A stretch of DNA of 15,588 nucleotides. Source: an uncultured Opitutaceae bacterium. GTDB taxonomy: Bacteria > Verrucomicrobiota > Verrucomicrobiae > Opitutales > Opitutaceae. Below, piece after piece: positions 15,301-15,588 of the stretch. The notes below the pieces were generated by a model. The model was not told the origin of the DNA, made no database searches, and saw only the letters and a list, made by a program, of their open reading frames with translations. The stretch covers positions 1-15,588 of the forward strand of contig CAMLSH010000030.1 of the NCBI GenBank assembly GCA_946482625.1, read 5' to 3'. How positions within the stretch are numbered: position 1 is the first letter of the stretch; each line of letters begins with the position of its first letter. A program made the position numbers and the translations under genes.

Positions 15301-15588
15301 CGAGCGCTACACCATCGCGTGCAATGGCGCGCGCATCCCGCTCCAGCCCACCGGCGTCAATGGCGAGTTCGTCGCCGGCGTCCGCTACCGCGCCTGGCAG
15401 CCGCCGTCGTGCCTGCACCCCACGATCTTCGCCGACTCGCCGCTGGTGTTCGACATTGTGGATACGTGGAACCGTCTCGCCGTCGGCGGCTGCACCTATC
15501 ACGTCGCGCATCCCGGCGGCCGCAATTACACGACCTTCCCGGTCAACGCCTATGAAGCCGAAAGCCGCCGGCTCGCGCGCTTCTTCCC
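12305..15588 (+). CDS. Transglutaminase-like protein fused to DUF2126 (3' end cut off by window edge)
   Basis: 1094 codons are present and the frame is open at the right edge; the family is about 1100 residues, so little is missing. Residues about 1-90 are the bacterial transglutaminase N-terminal domain (ALHHRTSYKYDRLV...RLRPAP). The transglutaminase-like core follows with a complete Cys-His-Asp triad: Cys180 in LSGSCRDSAWLLVQ, His229 in LHAWTEVFLPGAGW, Asp245 in GLDPTSG. From about residue 290 on is DUF2126, with RLTMGGEPTFISIDD at about 326-340 and HTGTGGGNHIIIGG from His730. Comparative genomics has placed DUF2126 with amidoligase (COOH-NH2 ligase) folds. It usually sits near genes for circularly permuted ATP-grasp, alpha-E and further transglutaminase-like proteins, a predicted peptide-modifying set; those would lie beyond the window. 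The substrate is unknown. Not evidently linked to the cytochrome genes; it starts 199 bases after ccsA. No Shine-Dalgarno motif. Confidence 0.92.
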   Translation, partial: MAIHVALHHRTSYKYDRLVTLGAQIVRLRPAPHCRTPILSYSLKVEPTGHFINWQQDPQGNYLARLVFPEQVRHFSVEVSLVAEMAVYNPFDFFLEPGAEEFPFKYDPALATELAPYLRKDEATPKFEALFKSLDFKKQRTIDFLVAINQRLQSDIKYLIRLEPGVQSPEETLTNLSGSCRDSAWLLVQLLRHAGLAARFVSGYLIQLRADQKSLDGPSGAEKDFTDLHAWTEVFLPGAGWIGLDPTSGLLAGEGHIPLACSPEPSSAAPISGGVDECETEFGFEMSVDRVYESPRVTLPYSDEQWADIDALGEKIDKVLRERDVRLTMGGEPTFISIDDMDGPEWNTAAMGPHKRRLAEQLIKRLWQHYGKGGFIHYGQGKWYPGEQLPRWAFSAIWRRDGQPLWQNPDLLADIAKPLGRNPTDAGSFARQLAKNLRVDEQWLLPGYEDSFYYLWKERRLPTNVDPLKSNLKDPLERERLARVFEQGLEQVVGYALPLERGWVKGNPGWVSGPWFLRPETMYLIPGDSAMGFRLPLDSQPWIAPTDVRYLTPPDPLLDLPPLPDREALARQYSIPGQPADPTALSKWLREVGEGHLRPRPQSLPPTDRTPASQESAAWITRTALCVQPREGHLFVFMPPVETTEDYLDLLTAIEATAAQLSMPVVIEGYLPPHDPRLNNIKVTPDPGVIEVNIHPSASWSELTEKTNFLYDNARECRLGTDKFMIDGRHTGTGGGNHIIIGGERPSDSPILRRPHVLKSLLAYWHQHPSLSYLFSGLFIGPTSQAPRVDEARNDILYELEIAFRELDRQQQRGHTPPWLVDRIFRNLLTDATGNTHRAEFCIDKLYSPDSATGRLGLLELRAFEMPPHARMSLAQQLLLRAFVSRFWDNPYEPTRLARWGTDLHDRFVLPHYCQQDFSDVVADLNSWGLPFDESWFAPHFEFRFPLNGRIQHRGMELELRHALEPWHVLGEEGSAGGTVRFVDSSVERVQVKVTGFTAERYTIACNGARIPLQPTGVNGEFVAGVRYRAWQPPSCLHPTIFADSPLVFDIVDTWNRLAVGGCTYHVAHPGGRNYTTFPVNAYEAESRRLARFF

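Overview
This is high-GC bacterial DNA with ordinary dense gene packing. The protein families point to a Gram-negative heterotroph of the Verrucomicrobiota, most likely the Opitutaceae. The reasons are separate nuoB, nuoC and nuoD genes, a System II (ResB/CcsA) cytochrome c maturation pair whose CcsA has a large N-terminal domain, MtrB/DmsE-type electron-export genes, and dispersed-looking palindromes of a kind I associate with that family. The assignment is an inference from reading; no search was run.

Layout, left to right. Positions 1-2271 (minus strand) hold nuoB-nuoC-nuoD of respiratory complex I; nuoD runs off the left edge and nuoA is not next to nuoB. Positions 2272-2844 are non-coding and carry a pair of mutually exclusive hairpins and a large imperfect inverted repeat. 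A tRNA-Ser(GGA) lies at 2845-2934 on the plus strand. Positions 3212-8171 (minus strand) form a four-gene electron-export cluster, in transcription order: a small monoheme cytochrome c, a membrane-anchored NapC/NirT-like cytochrome with seven haem motifs, an octahaem DmsE/MtrA-like cytochrome, and an MtrB/PioB-like outer-membrane beta-barrel. From 8438 on the plus strand, divergent from that cluster, come an unknown lipoprotein, resB and ccsA. From 12305 to the right edge is nearly all of a transglutaminase-DUF2126 fusion.

How the genes fit together. Complex I reduces quinone. The NapC-like protein could take electrons from quinol into the periplasm. The small cytochrome and the octahaem protein could carry them to the outer membrane, and the beta-barrel would let the octahaem wire reach the surface. 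ResB and CcsA attach the haems such a system needs (16 motifs over three proteins), and they are divergently transcribed from it across a 266-base region. No outer-surface MtrC/OmcA-type cytochrome is encoded in the window. The direction of electron flow (metal reduction or metal oxidation) cannot be told from sequence.

None of the protein-coding starts visible here has a purine-rich Shine-Dalgarno sequence. Several have a pyrimidine-rich stretch at that place instead.
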